Shown here: positions 15,047-21,641 of the stretch, in pieces | Layout: each line of letters begins with the position of its first letter | Numbering within the stretch: position 1 is the stretch's first letter | Assembly (NCBI GenBank): GCA_016278435.1 | Contig: JADQBU010000028.1 | Coordinates: forward strand, 1 to 21,641 | DNA length: 21,641 bases | From: Halanaerobiales bacterium | GTDB lineage: Bacteria > Bacillota > Halanaerobiia > Halanaerobiales > JADQBU01 | Direction of reading: 5' to 3' | Notes under the pieces: generated by a model | The model's database searches: none | What the model saw: only the letters and a program-made list of their open reading frames with translations | What the model was told of the DNA's origin: nothing | Position numbers and translations under genes: made by a program

Positions 15047-15586
15047 ATGAAACGTATCTCTACCAGAAAGCTCACCAGACTGTCTTTTTTGATTGCATTA
15101 GCAATTATTATGACAAGGCTACTTAGTCTCAGGATAGCTATTGGCGGTGTTGAAGGAATAAGGATTGGCTTAGGGAGTTTGCCGATAATATTCGCCGGAG
15201 TTGTCTTTGGCCCAATGGCCGGCGGTGTAGTAGGAGCAGTTTCCGATATGCTTGGATACTGGGTAAATCCAATAGGAGCTTATATGCCACACTTTACTTT
15301 TACTGCCTTTCTGACAGGTTTTATTCCCGGCTTTATAATTTTTTATTTAGCCCGGGGAAAGGTAAATTATTTAACAATGATTATCTCCATTGGCATTGGT
15401 CAGATAATTTCTTCAATAATACTTGTACCTATATTTCTGCAGATGTTATTTGGAATACCATTTGAAGCTACACTAATACCCAGAATCATTGGTCAGGCCA
15501 TAAATATACCAGTATATGCATATCTAATTAAGCTCTTGCTGAACTATGATTTAATTAGTTCAGTAGAGGAGATAAAAGCTACGTAA
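15047..15586 (+). CDS. folT: Folate ECF transporter S component (FolT family)
   Basis: A 179-residue, very hydrophobic protein with about six membrane segments between residues 10 and 168. The family region IRIGLGSLPIIFAG, VVFGPMAGGVVGAVSDMLGYW (about 38-72) matches FolT-type S components. These bind folate at the membrane and work with a shared energising module (EcfT plus two ATPases), which is not encoded in this window. The ATG at 15047 has AGGGGGTG seven bases upstream; a GTG at 14957 lies inside the riboswitch and cannot be the start. The THF riboswitch directly upstream strongly supports folate as the substrate, as opposed to other vitamins taken up by ECF systems. It sits next to fhs, forming a folate locus. 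A hairpin terminator follows. Confidence 0.88.
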   Translation: MKRISTRKLTRLSFLIALAIIMTRLLSLRIAIGGVEGIRIGLGSLPIIFAGVVFGPMAGGVVGAVSDMLGYWVNPIGAYMPHFTFTAFLTGFIPGFIIFYLARGKVNYLTMIISIGIGQIISSIILVPIFLQMLFGIPFEATLIPRIIGQAINIPVYAYLIKLLLNYDLISSVEEIKAT

Positions 15587-15601
15587 AACTATAAAAAATA
15601 A

Positions 15602-15628
15602 AGCCCCGGGGAACCGGGGCTCATTTTA
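15602..15628 (+). terminator. Intrinsic terminator after folT
   Basis: AGCCCCGG (15602-15609) pairs perfectly with CCGGGGCT (15614-15621) around a GGAA tetraloop, followed by CATTTTATC. The stem is strong but the T-run short. Confidence 0.75.
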
Positions 15629-15646
15629 TCAGGAAGTGAATTAAGG

Positions 15647-16426
15647 ATGGATAGATTAATTGAAAAGATAGTAGATGATCTTAATACCAGTGTTGTTGGG
15701 CGGGAAATTAAATATTATTCTGTGTTGGAATCTACCAATGAAAGGGCTAAACAGCTTGCGAAAGAAGGGTATAATGAGGGAACAGTTGTTATAGCAGATG
15801 AACAGACAGGAGGAAAGGGAAGACTGGGGCGCCGCTGGTTTTCACCACCTGGTTCAGGATTATGGTTATCGATTATACTCTATCCTGAATTGGAGGCAGA
15901 TAGAGTCCCTTTGATGACTATAATTGCCTCTCTGGCGGTTTATGATGTGATTGAATCCCTGGGGCTTATTACAGAAATTAAGTGGCCTAATGATATCCTG
16001 ATAAAAGGACATAAAGTATGTGGGATCTTATCAGAAATGAGTGTGGGGTCTACAGGTATTAATTATGTAATAACAGGTATTGGATTAAATGTTAATCAAA
16101 CATATTTTCCTGAAGAGATTAGAGAATTTGCAACTTCCCTGAGGATTGAACTTGGTAAAGAGCTAAACAGGGCATACCTCCTTCAGATCATTTTAGAAGC
16201 GTTTGAAAGATATTATTTTATGTTAACCAGGGGCAAGATAGATTTGTTAATAAATCTCTGGAAAGAGAGAATGAAGATAATTAATAAAAGGATACAGATC
16301 AAAAATGGTCAGGAGATAGCAAGTGGTATAGTTATTGATATTTCCAATGGGGGAGAATTAATTTTAAGAGATGATACAGGCAATATACATTTATATTGGG
16401 CTGGTGATACCAGCTTAGTAAAATAA
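15647..16426 (+). CDS. birA: Biotin--[acetyl-CoA-carboxylase] ligase, class I
   Basis: A 259-residue protein. The catalytic domain contains EQTGGKGRLGRRW (residues 52-64, biotinyl-AMP loop), KWPNDI (112-117), KVCGILSEM (123-131) and GIGLNVN (144-150). A small SH3-like C-terminal domain covers about 210-259. It activates biotin with ATP and attaches it to a lysine of biotin carboxyl carrier proteins in the cytoplasm. There is no N-terminal helix-turn-helix, so this copy cannot act as the DNA-binding BirA repressor. The sequence upstream of the ATG is a terminator, not remnants of such a domain. AGGAAG (15631-15636) precedes the start. It seems to be a single-gene unit between two hairpin-bounded neighbours, though no clear promoter is seen. 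Confidence 0.93.
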   Translation: MDRLIEKIVDDLNTSVVGREIKYYSVLESTNERAKQLAKEGYNEGTVVIADEQTGGKGRLGRRWFSPPGSGLWLSIILYPELEADRVPLMTIIASLAVYDVIESLGLITEIKWPNDILIKGHKVCGILSEMSVGSTGINYVITGIGLNVNQTYFPEEIREFATSLRIELGKELNRAYLLQIILEAFERYYFMLTRGKIDLLINLWKERMKIINKRIQIKNGQEIASGIVIDISNGGELILRDDTGNIHLYWAGDTSLVK

Positions 16427-16519
16427 TAAGATTAAATTTAAATCCATGAAGGAAATTAATGCTTCATATAGAACATATATAATAGGAGTTTTGGATAAAA
16501 ATTATAAGGGGGTCAAATT

Positions 16520-17506
16520 TTGAAAAAACTAAGCTTATTATTAGCAGTAGTTCTGGTTTTAACTTTTGTTATTGGATTAGGTTCAGCTGTTCTGGCAGAT
16601 GATTTTAAAGTTGGTATGGTTACAGACGTTGGTGGACTCGGTGATCAATCATTTAACGATGCTGCCTGGCGTGGATTAGAACAGGCCAGAGATGAACTAG
16701 GAATTGAAATAAATGTAATAGAATCGGGCAATATGACTGATTATGTCCCCAATCTAAGAAGTTTTGCTGATCAGGGTTATGATATGGTCTGGGCCATTGG
16801 TTTTCTGATGACTGATGCAGTAGATCGGGTTGCAGGTCAATATCCTGATATTACTTTCGGACTCATTGATGCTGTAGTTGATAAACCCAATGTTGCTTCA
16901 GTTACCTTTAAAGAAGAAGAAGGTTCATTCCTGGTCGGAGTTGTTGCTGGAATGATGACCAAAGTGGATAAGGTCGGTTACATTGGTGGTATGGAAATGC
17001 CTCTTATTAAGAAATTTGAAGCTGGTTTTAAAGCAGGGGTTAAAGCTGTAAATTCTAAAGCTCAGATTTTAACTGGTTATACCGGAGCTTTTGATGACCC
17101 TCAGGCCGGTAAGGAACTGGCCTTTACACAGTTTAGCCAGGGAGCAGACATTATTTATCATGCTTCAGGCGCCTGTGGTATTGGAGTAATAAAGGCTGCT
17201 GAAGAAAGAGGTAAATATGCAATAGGTGTAGACTCACCCCAGTATCACCTGGCACCAGATAATGTGCTGACAAGTATGACCAAACGTGTTGATGTTGCAG
17301 TCTATAATGAGGTTAAAGCACTTTATGAAGGCAAATTTGAAGCAGGTCACAAGATTTATGGACTGGAAGAAGATGGTGTTGGAGTTTACCGTCCACAGGC
17401 TGAAAAGATGACTTCTCCAGAAGTTATGAATAAGGTTGATGAATACAGACAGAAAATAATTAATGGAGAGATAACTGTTCCAACTACTCCCGAAGAGGTA
17501 AAATAA
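16520..17506 (+). CDS. BMP-family ABC transporter substrate-binding protein
   Basis: A 328-residue exported protein. A signal peptide (MKKLSLLLAVVLVLTFVIGL...) ends with VLA-DD, so signal peptidase I would cut after Ala26. No lipobox cysteine is present, unlike most BMP/Med lipoproteins. The mature part is a periplasmic-binding fold of the PnrA/BMP family (GGLGDQSFNDAAWRGLE, YDMVWAIGF, GSFLVGVVAGMM, YHASGACGIGVIKAA). Family members bind nucleosides for BmpA-NupQ type ABC importers, or act as sensors; the ligand here is not known. No permease or ATPase gene lies nearby in the window, so it is an orphan. The TTG at 16520 has AAGGGGGT (16506-16513) as SD. A TATAAT at 16478-16483 may be its -10, without a clear -35. 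A terminator hairpin follows. Confidence 0.88.
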   Translation: MKKLSLLLAVVLVLTFVIGLGSAVLADDFKVGMVTDVGGLGDQSFNDAAWRGLEQARDELGIEINVIESGNMTDYVPNLRSFADQGYDMVWAIGFLMTDAVDRVAGQYPDITFGLIDAVVDKPNVASVTFKEEEGSFLVGVVAGMMTKVDKVGYIGGMEMPLIKKFEAGFKAGVKAVNSKAQILTGYTGAFDDPQAGKELAFTQFSQGADIIYHASGACGIGVIKAAEERGKYAIGVDSPQYHLAPDNVLTSMTKRVDVAVYNEVKALYEGKFEAGHKIYGLEEDGVGVYRPQAEKMTSPEVMNKVDEYRQKIINGEITVPTTPEEVK

Positions 17507-17519
17507 ATTTGAAATTAAC

Positions 17520-17546
17520 GCCCGGGGATATATATCTCCGGGCTTT
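17520..17546 (+). terminator. Hairpin terminator after the BMP gene
   Basis: A near-palindrome, GCCCGGGGATAT (17520-17531) with ATATCTCCGGGC (17532-17543) and one G-U pair, lies 13 bases after the stop. Only TTTAATT follows, so read-through into coaX is possible. Confidence 0.68.
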
Positions 17547-17568
17547 AATTATGCCAGGAGGAATTAGA

Positions 17569-18336
17569 TTGATTTTAACAATGGATGTTGGGAATACTAA
17601 TACTGTGCTGGGAATTTATAAAAATGGGGATTTATACAGACACTGGCGAATTTCAACAGATAAAAATAAAACTGCTGATGAATACGGAGTTCTTTTCAGC
17701 AATTTTTTTGCTTTTTCTGAAATAAAAAAAAGGGATATCAGAGGATTGACTATTTCCAGTGTTGTACCACCGGTAGAAAAGGTATTACTGGAAACCTCAA
17801 AAAAATATTTAGAAATAGACCCTCTGGTAATAGGCCCCGGGGTAAAGACCAACACGAAAATTATGATGGATAATCCAGATGAGGTAGGTGCTGACCGGAT
17901 TGTAAATGCTGTAGCTGCTTACCATAAATATGGGGGGCCAGCAATAATCATAGATTTTGGAACAGCCACAACCTTCTGTGCTGTTTCAGTAGAAGGTGAT
18001 TATCTAGGGGGGGCAATTGCCCCTGGTGTTGAGATTTCTACTGAAGCTTTATATGAACATGCTGCTAAATTACCGAGGATTGCTCTGAAAAAACCCGATT
18101 CAGTTATTGGTAAAGACACGGTTAGTAGTATGCAGTCTGGTATTATATATGGATTTGTAGGTCAAGTAGAATCTCTGATAGAAAAATTTAAGCAAGAGCT
18201 GGGAAGGGACTGCCGGGTGATAGCAACAGGTGGTCTGGCAGAATTAATTACAACAGATAAAATAGATGTACTTGAGCCATTTTTAACCCTGGAGGGGCTT
18301 TATTATATCGGGAAATTAAATGGTATCAGGGAGTGA
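17569..18336 (+). CDS. coaX: Type III pantothenate kinase
   Basis: A 255-residue ASKHA-fold kinase. The phosphate-1 motif is MDVGNTNT (residues 5-12), then DEVGADRIVN (104-113) and the phosphate-2 motif DFGTATT (129-135), followed by LGGAIAPGVEIS. It phosphorylates pantothenate, the first step of coenzyme A synthesis. The type III form is insensitive to CoA feedback and to common pantothenamide inhibitors (family knowledge). The TTG at 17569 follows AGGAGG (17556-17561); a longer frame from 17509 would run through the terminator hairpin and adds residues foreign to the family. The dusB start lies four bases after the stop, so the two are an operon. In Bacillus, coaX also lies close downstream of ftsH. 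Confidence 0.94.
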   Translation: MILTMDVGNTNTVLGIYKNGDLYRHWRISTDKNKTADEYGVLFSNFFAFSEIKKRDIRGLTISSVVPPVEKVLLETSKKYLEIDPLVIGPGVKTNTKIMMDNPDEVGADRIVNAVAAYHKYGGPAIIIDFGTATTFCAVSVEGDYLGGAIAPGVEISTEALYEHAAKLPRIALKKPDSVIGKDTVSSMQSGIIYGFVGQVESLIEKFKQELGRDCRVIATGGLAELITTDKIDVLEPFLTLEGLYYIGKLNGIRE

Positions 18337-18340
18337 AATT

Positions 18341-19324
18341 ATGTTTATTGCTGGACTGGAAGTACCGAATTCCGTAATACTGGCACCGATGGCGGGTGTT
18401 ACCGATTATCCCTACCGTCAAATAGCCAGGGATATGGGGTGTAATCTTAATTTTACTGAGATGGTGAGTAGTAAGGGTTTAGTATATGAGAACAGCCGTA
18501 CCGAGGAACTGGTTGATTTTAACTGTGACCATGAGGGTTTAATAGCTGTTCAGATCTTTGGTGAAGAACCTGAAATCATGGCTGAGGCAGCAGAAATTCT
18601 GGAAAAGAGATATAAACCAGATATAATTGACATTAACATGGGCTGTCCTGCACCCAAAATCGTTAAAACTGGAGCAGGAGCAGCTTTAATGAAGAATCCC
18701 TGTCTAGCTGGGGAGATTGTTTTAGCAGTCAGGAATAAGGTTGAAATCCCGGTAACTGTCAAGATGAGGAAGGGCTGGGATAGTCAACAAATTAATGCTG
18801 TTGAGTTAGCCAGGATAACAGAAAAAAACGGGGCAAGTGCTATTACTGTACATGGAAGGACGAGAAGTGAATTTTATAGTGGGAGTGCTGACCGGGAAAT
18901 AATCAGAGAGGTAAAACAGAGTGTTTCTATAACAGTAATTGGTAATGGTGATATTTTTTCACCTCAAGATACAGAAAGAATGATCGACCAGACTGGCTGT
19001 GATGGGGTAATGATTGGCAGGGGAGCCCGGGGTAATCCCTGGTTATTAAAAAGGTGTATTCATTATTTAAAGACCGGAGAACTTATCCCAGAACCTGATT
19101 ACTGTTCCCGGGTGGAAATGGCCTTATATCATCTGAAAAAGGCTGTCCAGTATTATGGAGAAGAAATAGCCATTCCCAAAATGCGCAAACATATTTCCTG
19201 GTATATCAAAGGTTTACCGTATTCAACTGATATTAAAGATAAAATTAACCGTGCAAAGGATTTCGAACAGACCCGACTAATTCTGGAGGAATATCTGGAT
19301 AGTTTAGTTGCCGGCATGGACTAA
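18341..19324 (+). CDS. dusB: tRNA-dihydrouridine synthase (DusB family)
   Basis: A 327-residue FMN enzyme with a TIM barrel. Visible motifs are ILAPMAGVTDYPYR (residues 13-26), the catalytic-cysteine segment INMGCPAPKIVK with Cys102, VKMRKGWD, ITVHGRTRSEFYSG and the FMN-phosphate site GVMIGRGARGNPWL. It reduces specific uridines in tRNA D-loops to dihydrouridine using NADPH. ATG 18341 has AGGGAG (18328-18333) at seven bases; the in-frame ATG at 18320 lies inside coaX and has no SD. It follows coaX by four bases and converges on the MurE-like gene, overlapping its 3' end by 21 bases. No terminator is visible between the two. Confidence 0.93.
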   Translation: MFIAGLEVPNSVILAPMAGVTDYPYRQIARDMGCNLNFTEMVSSKGLVYENSRTEELVDFNCDHEGLIAVQIFGEEPEIMAEAAEILEKRYKPDIIDINMGCPAPKIVKTGAGAALMKNPCLAGEIVLAVRNKVEIPVTVKMRKGWDSQQINAVELARITEKNGASAITVHGRTRSEFYSGSADREIIREVKQSVSITVIGNGDIFSPQDTERMIDQTGCDGVMIGRGARGNPWLLKRCIHYLKTGELIPEPDYCSRVEMALYHLKKAVQYYGEEIAIPKMRKHISWYIKGLPYSTDIKDKINRAKDFEQTRLILEEYLDSLVAGMD

Positions 19325-20752
19325 AGATATTAAAATTTTCCCGGCTTCATCCATAGCATGTGGCCCAAGTAATAGTATTAAATCTCCTTTTTTAATCTTC
19401 TGCAGACAGGTCTGTAAGGCTGGCTTTAGTTCCTGAAAATGGTAGAACCTGATTTGATTTTTGCGAAGTGTATCCAGAAATATCTTTTCTTCAGTAGACG
19501 TCACCAGGTCATTATCTTTTGCTACATCATTGCAATTGGTTGTATATAGATTATAATCACCCAGAAAAGATAACCACCTGCTTAACATTTCACTATTGGC
19601 TTGATTTATCTGCTCGCCTCTATTTCCCCTTAAAGAGTTTACTATATATAGATTTTTATAATTTATATTGACCAGGGCTTTAAAGACGGCATTATAGCTT
19701 CCTGGATTATGGGCACAATCATCAATTATAGTAAATTCCTTATTATAAATGACCTGCAGTCTTCTCCAGACCCCTGTATAATTTCTAAAAAATTTTTGAA
19801 TTATTTCCGGATTGAGTCCGTAGTAAAGCCCAATTGTAATTGAGATCAGAGCATTATAAATGTTGTGTTTTCCAGGTAAAAGCATTTTTATATGAAATTG
19901 ACAGGGAGCAATATTTTCATTTCCCTTTACTCTTATTTTCTGGTTTAACTGATAGTCAAATTCAGTTGTAGCATTTTTATAATCTATATTTTCGGCCTTG
20001 ATAGCGGTATCACCATTTATTCCAAAATCAATTTGATTCCGGGCAATCTTCCCAAACTGCTGCAGGTGCTTGTTATCATTATTTATAAGGACAAGGGTAT
20101 CGCTATTTTCTGTTATTAAGAATGATTTTTTTACCCTGATATATTCATTAAAGTCGGGATGAAGATCAAAATGGTCCAATGTTATATTTGTTCCAACTTT
20201 TATATTAAATCTTGTTGATTCGACTCTTTTAAGTTTTATCCCATGTGATGAGACTTCCATGCAGGCATATTTATAATCATTTGCTACCATTTCTGCCAGG
20301 TATTTCTGCAGTAAAGGAGAGGGAGGTGTTGTTAGATTCCCGGGTATGATTTTATTGCCGGTATCAATCTTAACAGTTCCGATTAAACCTGCCTGTTTAT
20401 TTTTGTAATTAATTAGATTGTAAATAAGGTGGGTGGTAGTAGTCTTTCCATTGGTACCGGTGATTCCCACCACTTTAATTTTTTCTGATGGGTAATTATA
20501 ATATTGGGCTGCCATTTTACCCAGAAAAGCCCGGCTGTCCTCAACCTGAATCACCTGGGCTTTACCTGCTATCACAGGTTTTTCAGCAATTATTAACCTG
20601 GCACCTTTTTTAATTGCATCATCGATATAATTATGGCCGTCATCTTCATATCCAGTAATGGCAACAAAAGCATAGCCCGGCTCTACTTCGCGCGAATCAC
20701 AGGTTATGCCATTAATTGGGGGTATAATAACATCTGACATACAATTTTCCAT
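19304..20752 (-). CDS. MurE-like Mur ligase family protein, atypical
   Basis: A 482-residue ATP-dependent amide ligase with the three Mur domains. The N-terminal part has the MurE-type CDSREVEPGYAFVAI (residues 18-32) and DDGH. The central part has the P-loop GITGTNGKTTTT (96-107), TTPPSP, CMEVSSHGIKLKR (164-176), TLDHFDLH (191-198) and VKKSFL with the likely carbamylated Lys. The C-terminal part has IDDCAHNPGSYNAVF (343-357). Two hallmarks of MurE are missing: DNPR, which selects diaminopimelate, and the terminal KGHE; instead, NSLRGNRGE and LLGPHAMDEAG are found. It is therefore probably a paralog with another acceptor, not the housekeeping MurE. The start is supported by GGAGGTC (20761-20767). 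It is divergent from the helix-turn-helix gene. Confidence 0.82.
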   Translation of the reverse strand: MENCMSDVIIPPINGITCDSREVEPGYAFVAITGYEDDGHNYIDDAIKKGARLIIAEKPVIAGKAQVIQVEDSRAFLGKMAAQYYNYPSEKIKVVGITGTNGKTTTTHLIYNLINYKNKQAGLIGTVKIDTGNKIIPGNLTTPPSPLLQKYLAEMVANDYKYACMEVSSHGIKLKRVESTRFNIKVGTNITLDHFDLHPDFNEYIRVKKSFLITENSDTLVLINNDNKHLQQFGKIARNQIDFGINGDTAIKAENIDYKNATTEFDYQLNQKIRVKGNENIAPCQFHIKMLLPGKHNIYNALISITIGLYYGLNPEIIQKFFRNYTGVWRRLQVIYNKEFTIIDDCAHNPGSYNAVFKALVNINYKNLYIVNSLRGNRGEQINQANSEMLSRWLSFLGDYNLYTTNCNDVAKDNDLVTSTEEKIFLDTLRKNQIRFYHFQELKPALQTCLQKIKKGDLILLLGPHAMDEAGKILISLVHAGN

Positions 20753-20795
20753 TTCTTTTTGACCTCCAGCATAAATTTTTTCCCTGTATATAATT

Positions 20796-20801
20796 ATTAT
20801 A
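20796..20801 (-). promoter_or_regulatory. Extended -10 promoter for the MurE-like gene
   Basis: Minus strand: TGT-TATAAT, an extended -10 motif, with the hexamer at 20796-20801, about 44 bases before the ATG. No good -35 is present at 17 bases (GTATCA), so it may depend on the TG element or on an activator. Confidence 0.5.
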
Positions 20802-20810
20802 ACAAATTTG

Positions 20811-20825
20811 AGTATTTATGATACT
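20811..20825. repeat. Palindrome between the divergent promoters
   Basis: AGTAT (20811-20815) and ATACT (20821-20825) form an inverted repeat around TTATG. It lies in the -35 region of the minus-strand promoter and touches the -35 of the plus-strand one. It is a possible shared operator, but short enough to be chance. Confidence 0.35.
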
Positions 20826-20853
20826 TGCATATTAGAAAATTGGGTGATAAAAT
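20825..20853 (+). promoter_or_regulatory. Sigma-A promoter for the helix-turn-helix gene
   Basis: TTGCAT (20825-20830) and TAAAAT (20848-20853) are 17 bases apart, with an extended -10 TG at 20845-20846. The predicted transcription start, near 20860, falls in the 18-bp palindrome. Confidence 0.75.
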
Positions 20854-20857
20854 ATTC

Positions 20858-20875
20858 GTGTACATATATGTGCAC
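20858..20875. promoter_or_regulatory. 18-bp palindrome at transcription start of the HTH gene, candidate operator
   Basis: GTGTACATA and TATGTGCAC are complementary except for one T/C position (a G-U pair in RNA). It spans the predicted transcription start and ends directly before the SD site AGGAGGG (20876-20882). Autoregulation by the encoded protein is an inference. Confidence 0.5.
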
Positions 20876-20888
20876 AGGAGGGTAGATT

Positions 20889-21410
20889 ATGGAGTTCCTG
20901 AGAATCGGTGATAAAGTAATAAATAATAAACGGATAGAACGGGTAATAAATAAAATTTTAAAGATGAGAGAAAAAGGATATTCTCAATCCAGGGTTGCCC
21001 GGGAAATAAATGTAGACAGGAGTTTTATATCCCGCCTGGAAAGTATCGGGGAGATTAGAAAAGGGAATAAAATTGCTCTGGTTGGTTTCCCTGTTAAAAA
21101 CAAAGAAGAGTTAATTACACTTGGTCAGGAATACGGTCTTGAGTATATTTTTATTTTGCAGGAAAAAGAAAGATGGAACTTTATTGAAAATAGGACAGGC
21201 CTGGAGTTGTTCAATACTATCATGGAAATTATGGTTAAATTAAAGGACTTTGATTTAGTTATATTCCTGGGTTCGGATATGAGACTGGACCTGATCGATA
21301 AGTTGATGGATGGTAAGATTGTGGGCATTGAACTAGGTCAATCTCCCCTGAAAGAAGATAAATATGTTGATCCAGAGGTTATCAAAAAATTACTGGTTGA
21401 GTTCGCTTAA
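20889..21410 (+). CDS. Helix-turn-helix protein with an unassigned C-terminal domain
   Basis: A 173-residue protein. Residues about 15-55 form a Xre-like or resolvase-like helix-turn-helix (KMREKGYSQSRVAREINVD, then RSFISRLES). After a short linker (GEIRKGN), residues 60-173 look like an alternating alpha/beta domain: strands KIALVGFPV, YIFIL, FDLVIFLGSD and KIVGIEL, separated by helices. I do not recognise a named family for that part. It could sense a small molecule or bind the product of the next gene (inference). ATG 20889 has a strong AGGAGGG six bases upstream. The next gene starts 23 bases after its stop, so the two form an operon. Confidence 0.75.
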   Translation: MEFLRIGDKVINNKRIERVINKILKMREKGYSQSRVAREINVDRSFISRLESIGEIRKGNKIALVGFPVKNKEELITLGQEYGLEYIFILQEKERWNFIENRTGLELFNTIMEIMVKLKDFDLVIFLGSDMRLDLIDKLMDGKIVGIELGQSPLKEDKYVDPEVIKKLLVEFA

Positions 21411-21433
21411 AGTTGGAGAACAGGAGGACGAAA

Positions 21434-21641
21434 ATGAAAAAAGTATTGAGTATAAGTCTGGGTTCAAGTAAGAGAGATCACAGAGTTGAAGTAAGTATAC
21501 TGGGAGAAAGTTTTATAATTGAGAGAAGGGGAACCGATGGAGATAAAAAATTAGCTGCCCACCTGTTTACAGAACTCGATGGTCAGTATGATGCCTTTGG
21601 CCTGGGTGGAATCGACCTTTACATATACTCTGCCGGTAAAC
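21434..21641 (+). CDS. Conserved protein of unknown role, N-terminal part (cut by window end)
   Basis: The ATG at 21434 has AGGAGG (21422-21427) at six bases, and 69 codons are open to the window edge. The protein begins MKKVLSISLGSSKRDHRVEV and continues with FIIERRGTDGD and a glycine-rich AFGLGGIDLYIYSAGK segment. I recall similar clostridial proteins being labelled quinate 5-dehydrogenase; that label comes from memory, is weakly founded, and nothing in this fragment proves it. It is co-transcribed with the helix-turn-helix gene, which suggests a linked function. Confidence 0.7.
   Translation, partial: MKKVLSISLGSSKRDHRVEVSILGESFIIERRGTDGDKKLAAHLFTELDGQYDAFGLGGIDLYIYSAGK

Noticed and set aside
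16446..16467. ATGAAG / CTTCAT inverted repeat after birA as terminator
   Set aside because: Only six base pairs with a ten-base loop and no T-run; probably chance.
17509..17568. In-frame extension of coaX upstream of TTG 17569
   Set aside because: It would translate through the terminator hairpin; AGGAGG is placed for TTG 17569.
18320..18340. In-frame ATG extension of dusB into coaX
   Set aside because: No SD before it, while ATG 18341 is correctly spaced from AGGGAG.
1..21641. CRISPR array, transposon, prophage, tRNA or rRNA genes
   Set aside because: No regular direct repeats, no transposase or integrase motifs, and no cloverleaf or rRNA sequence seen on either strand.

Overview
The window is a piece of chromosome from a low-GC, spore-lineage Firmicute-type bacterium. 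Evidence: AT-rich sequence, strong SD sites, frequent TTG starts, a spoIIE gene with a Spo0A box, and the conserved order yabR ... spoIIE-tilS-hpt-ftsH ... coaX-dus known from Bacillus and Clostridia. The one secreted protein has a plain signal peptide where a monoderm would normally use a lipoprotein. That fits a diderm Firmicute such as the Halanaerobiales (Halothermothrix-like), but the assignment is an inference. No rRNA, tRNA, CRISPR array, insertion sequence or phage gene is visible, so this is mostly housekeeping sequence with a few interesting control regions.

Left part (1-2687): the 3' end of tex (S1 RNA-binding protein), then yabR with a consensus sigma-A promoter and its own terminator, then a DUF501 gene overlapping a Ppx/GppA phosphatase gene. 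Facing them on the minus strand is a two-gene DNA repair operon, mrfA-mrfB (yprA-yprB; helicase plus DEDD exonuclease). A GAAC-N4-GTTC palindrome abuts its promoter. Back to back with mrfA, spoIIE starts the conserved block spoIIE-tilS-hpt-ftsH (sporulation phosphatase, tRNA-Ile lysidine synthase, purine salvage, membrane protease).

Middle part (12977-15620): a one-carbon/folate unit. fhs (formate-tetrahydrofolate ligase) ends in a terminator. A class I tetrahydrofolate riboswitch follows, whose stems and pseudoknot can be paired by eye, and then folT, the substrate-binding subunit of an ECF folate transporter. The cell probably senses reduced folate and adjusts folate uptake here.

Right part (15647-21641): birA (biotin ligase without a DNA-binding domain), an orphan BMP-family solute-binding protein, coaX (type III pantothenate kinase) and dusB (tRNA dihydrouridine synthase). 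A convergent minus-strand MurE-like ligase lacks two hallmark MurE motifs. It is divergent from a small helix-turn-helix gene followed by a poorly characterised conserved gene cut by the window edge. The divergent control region carries two palindromes and back-to-back promoters, and is the best candidate here for an undescribed regulatory unit.
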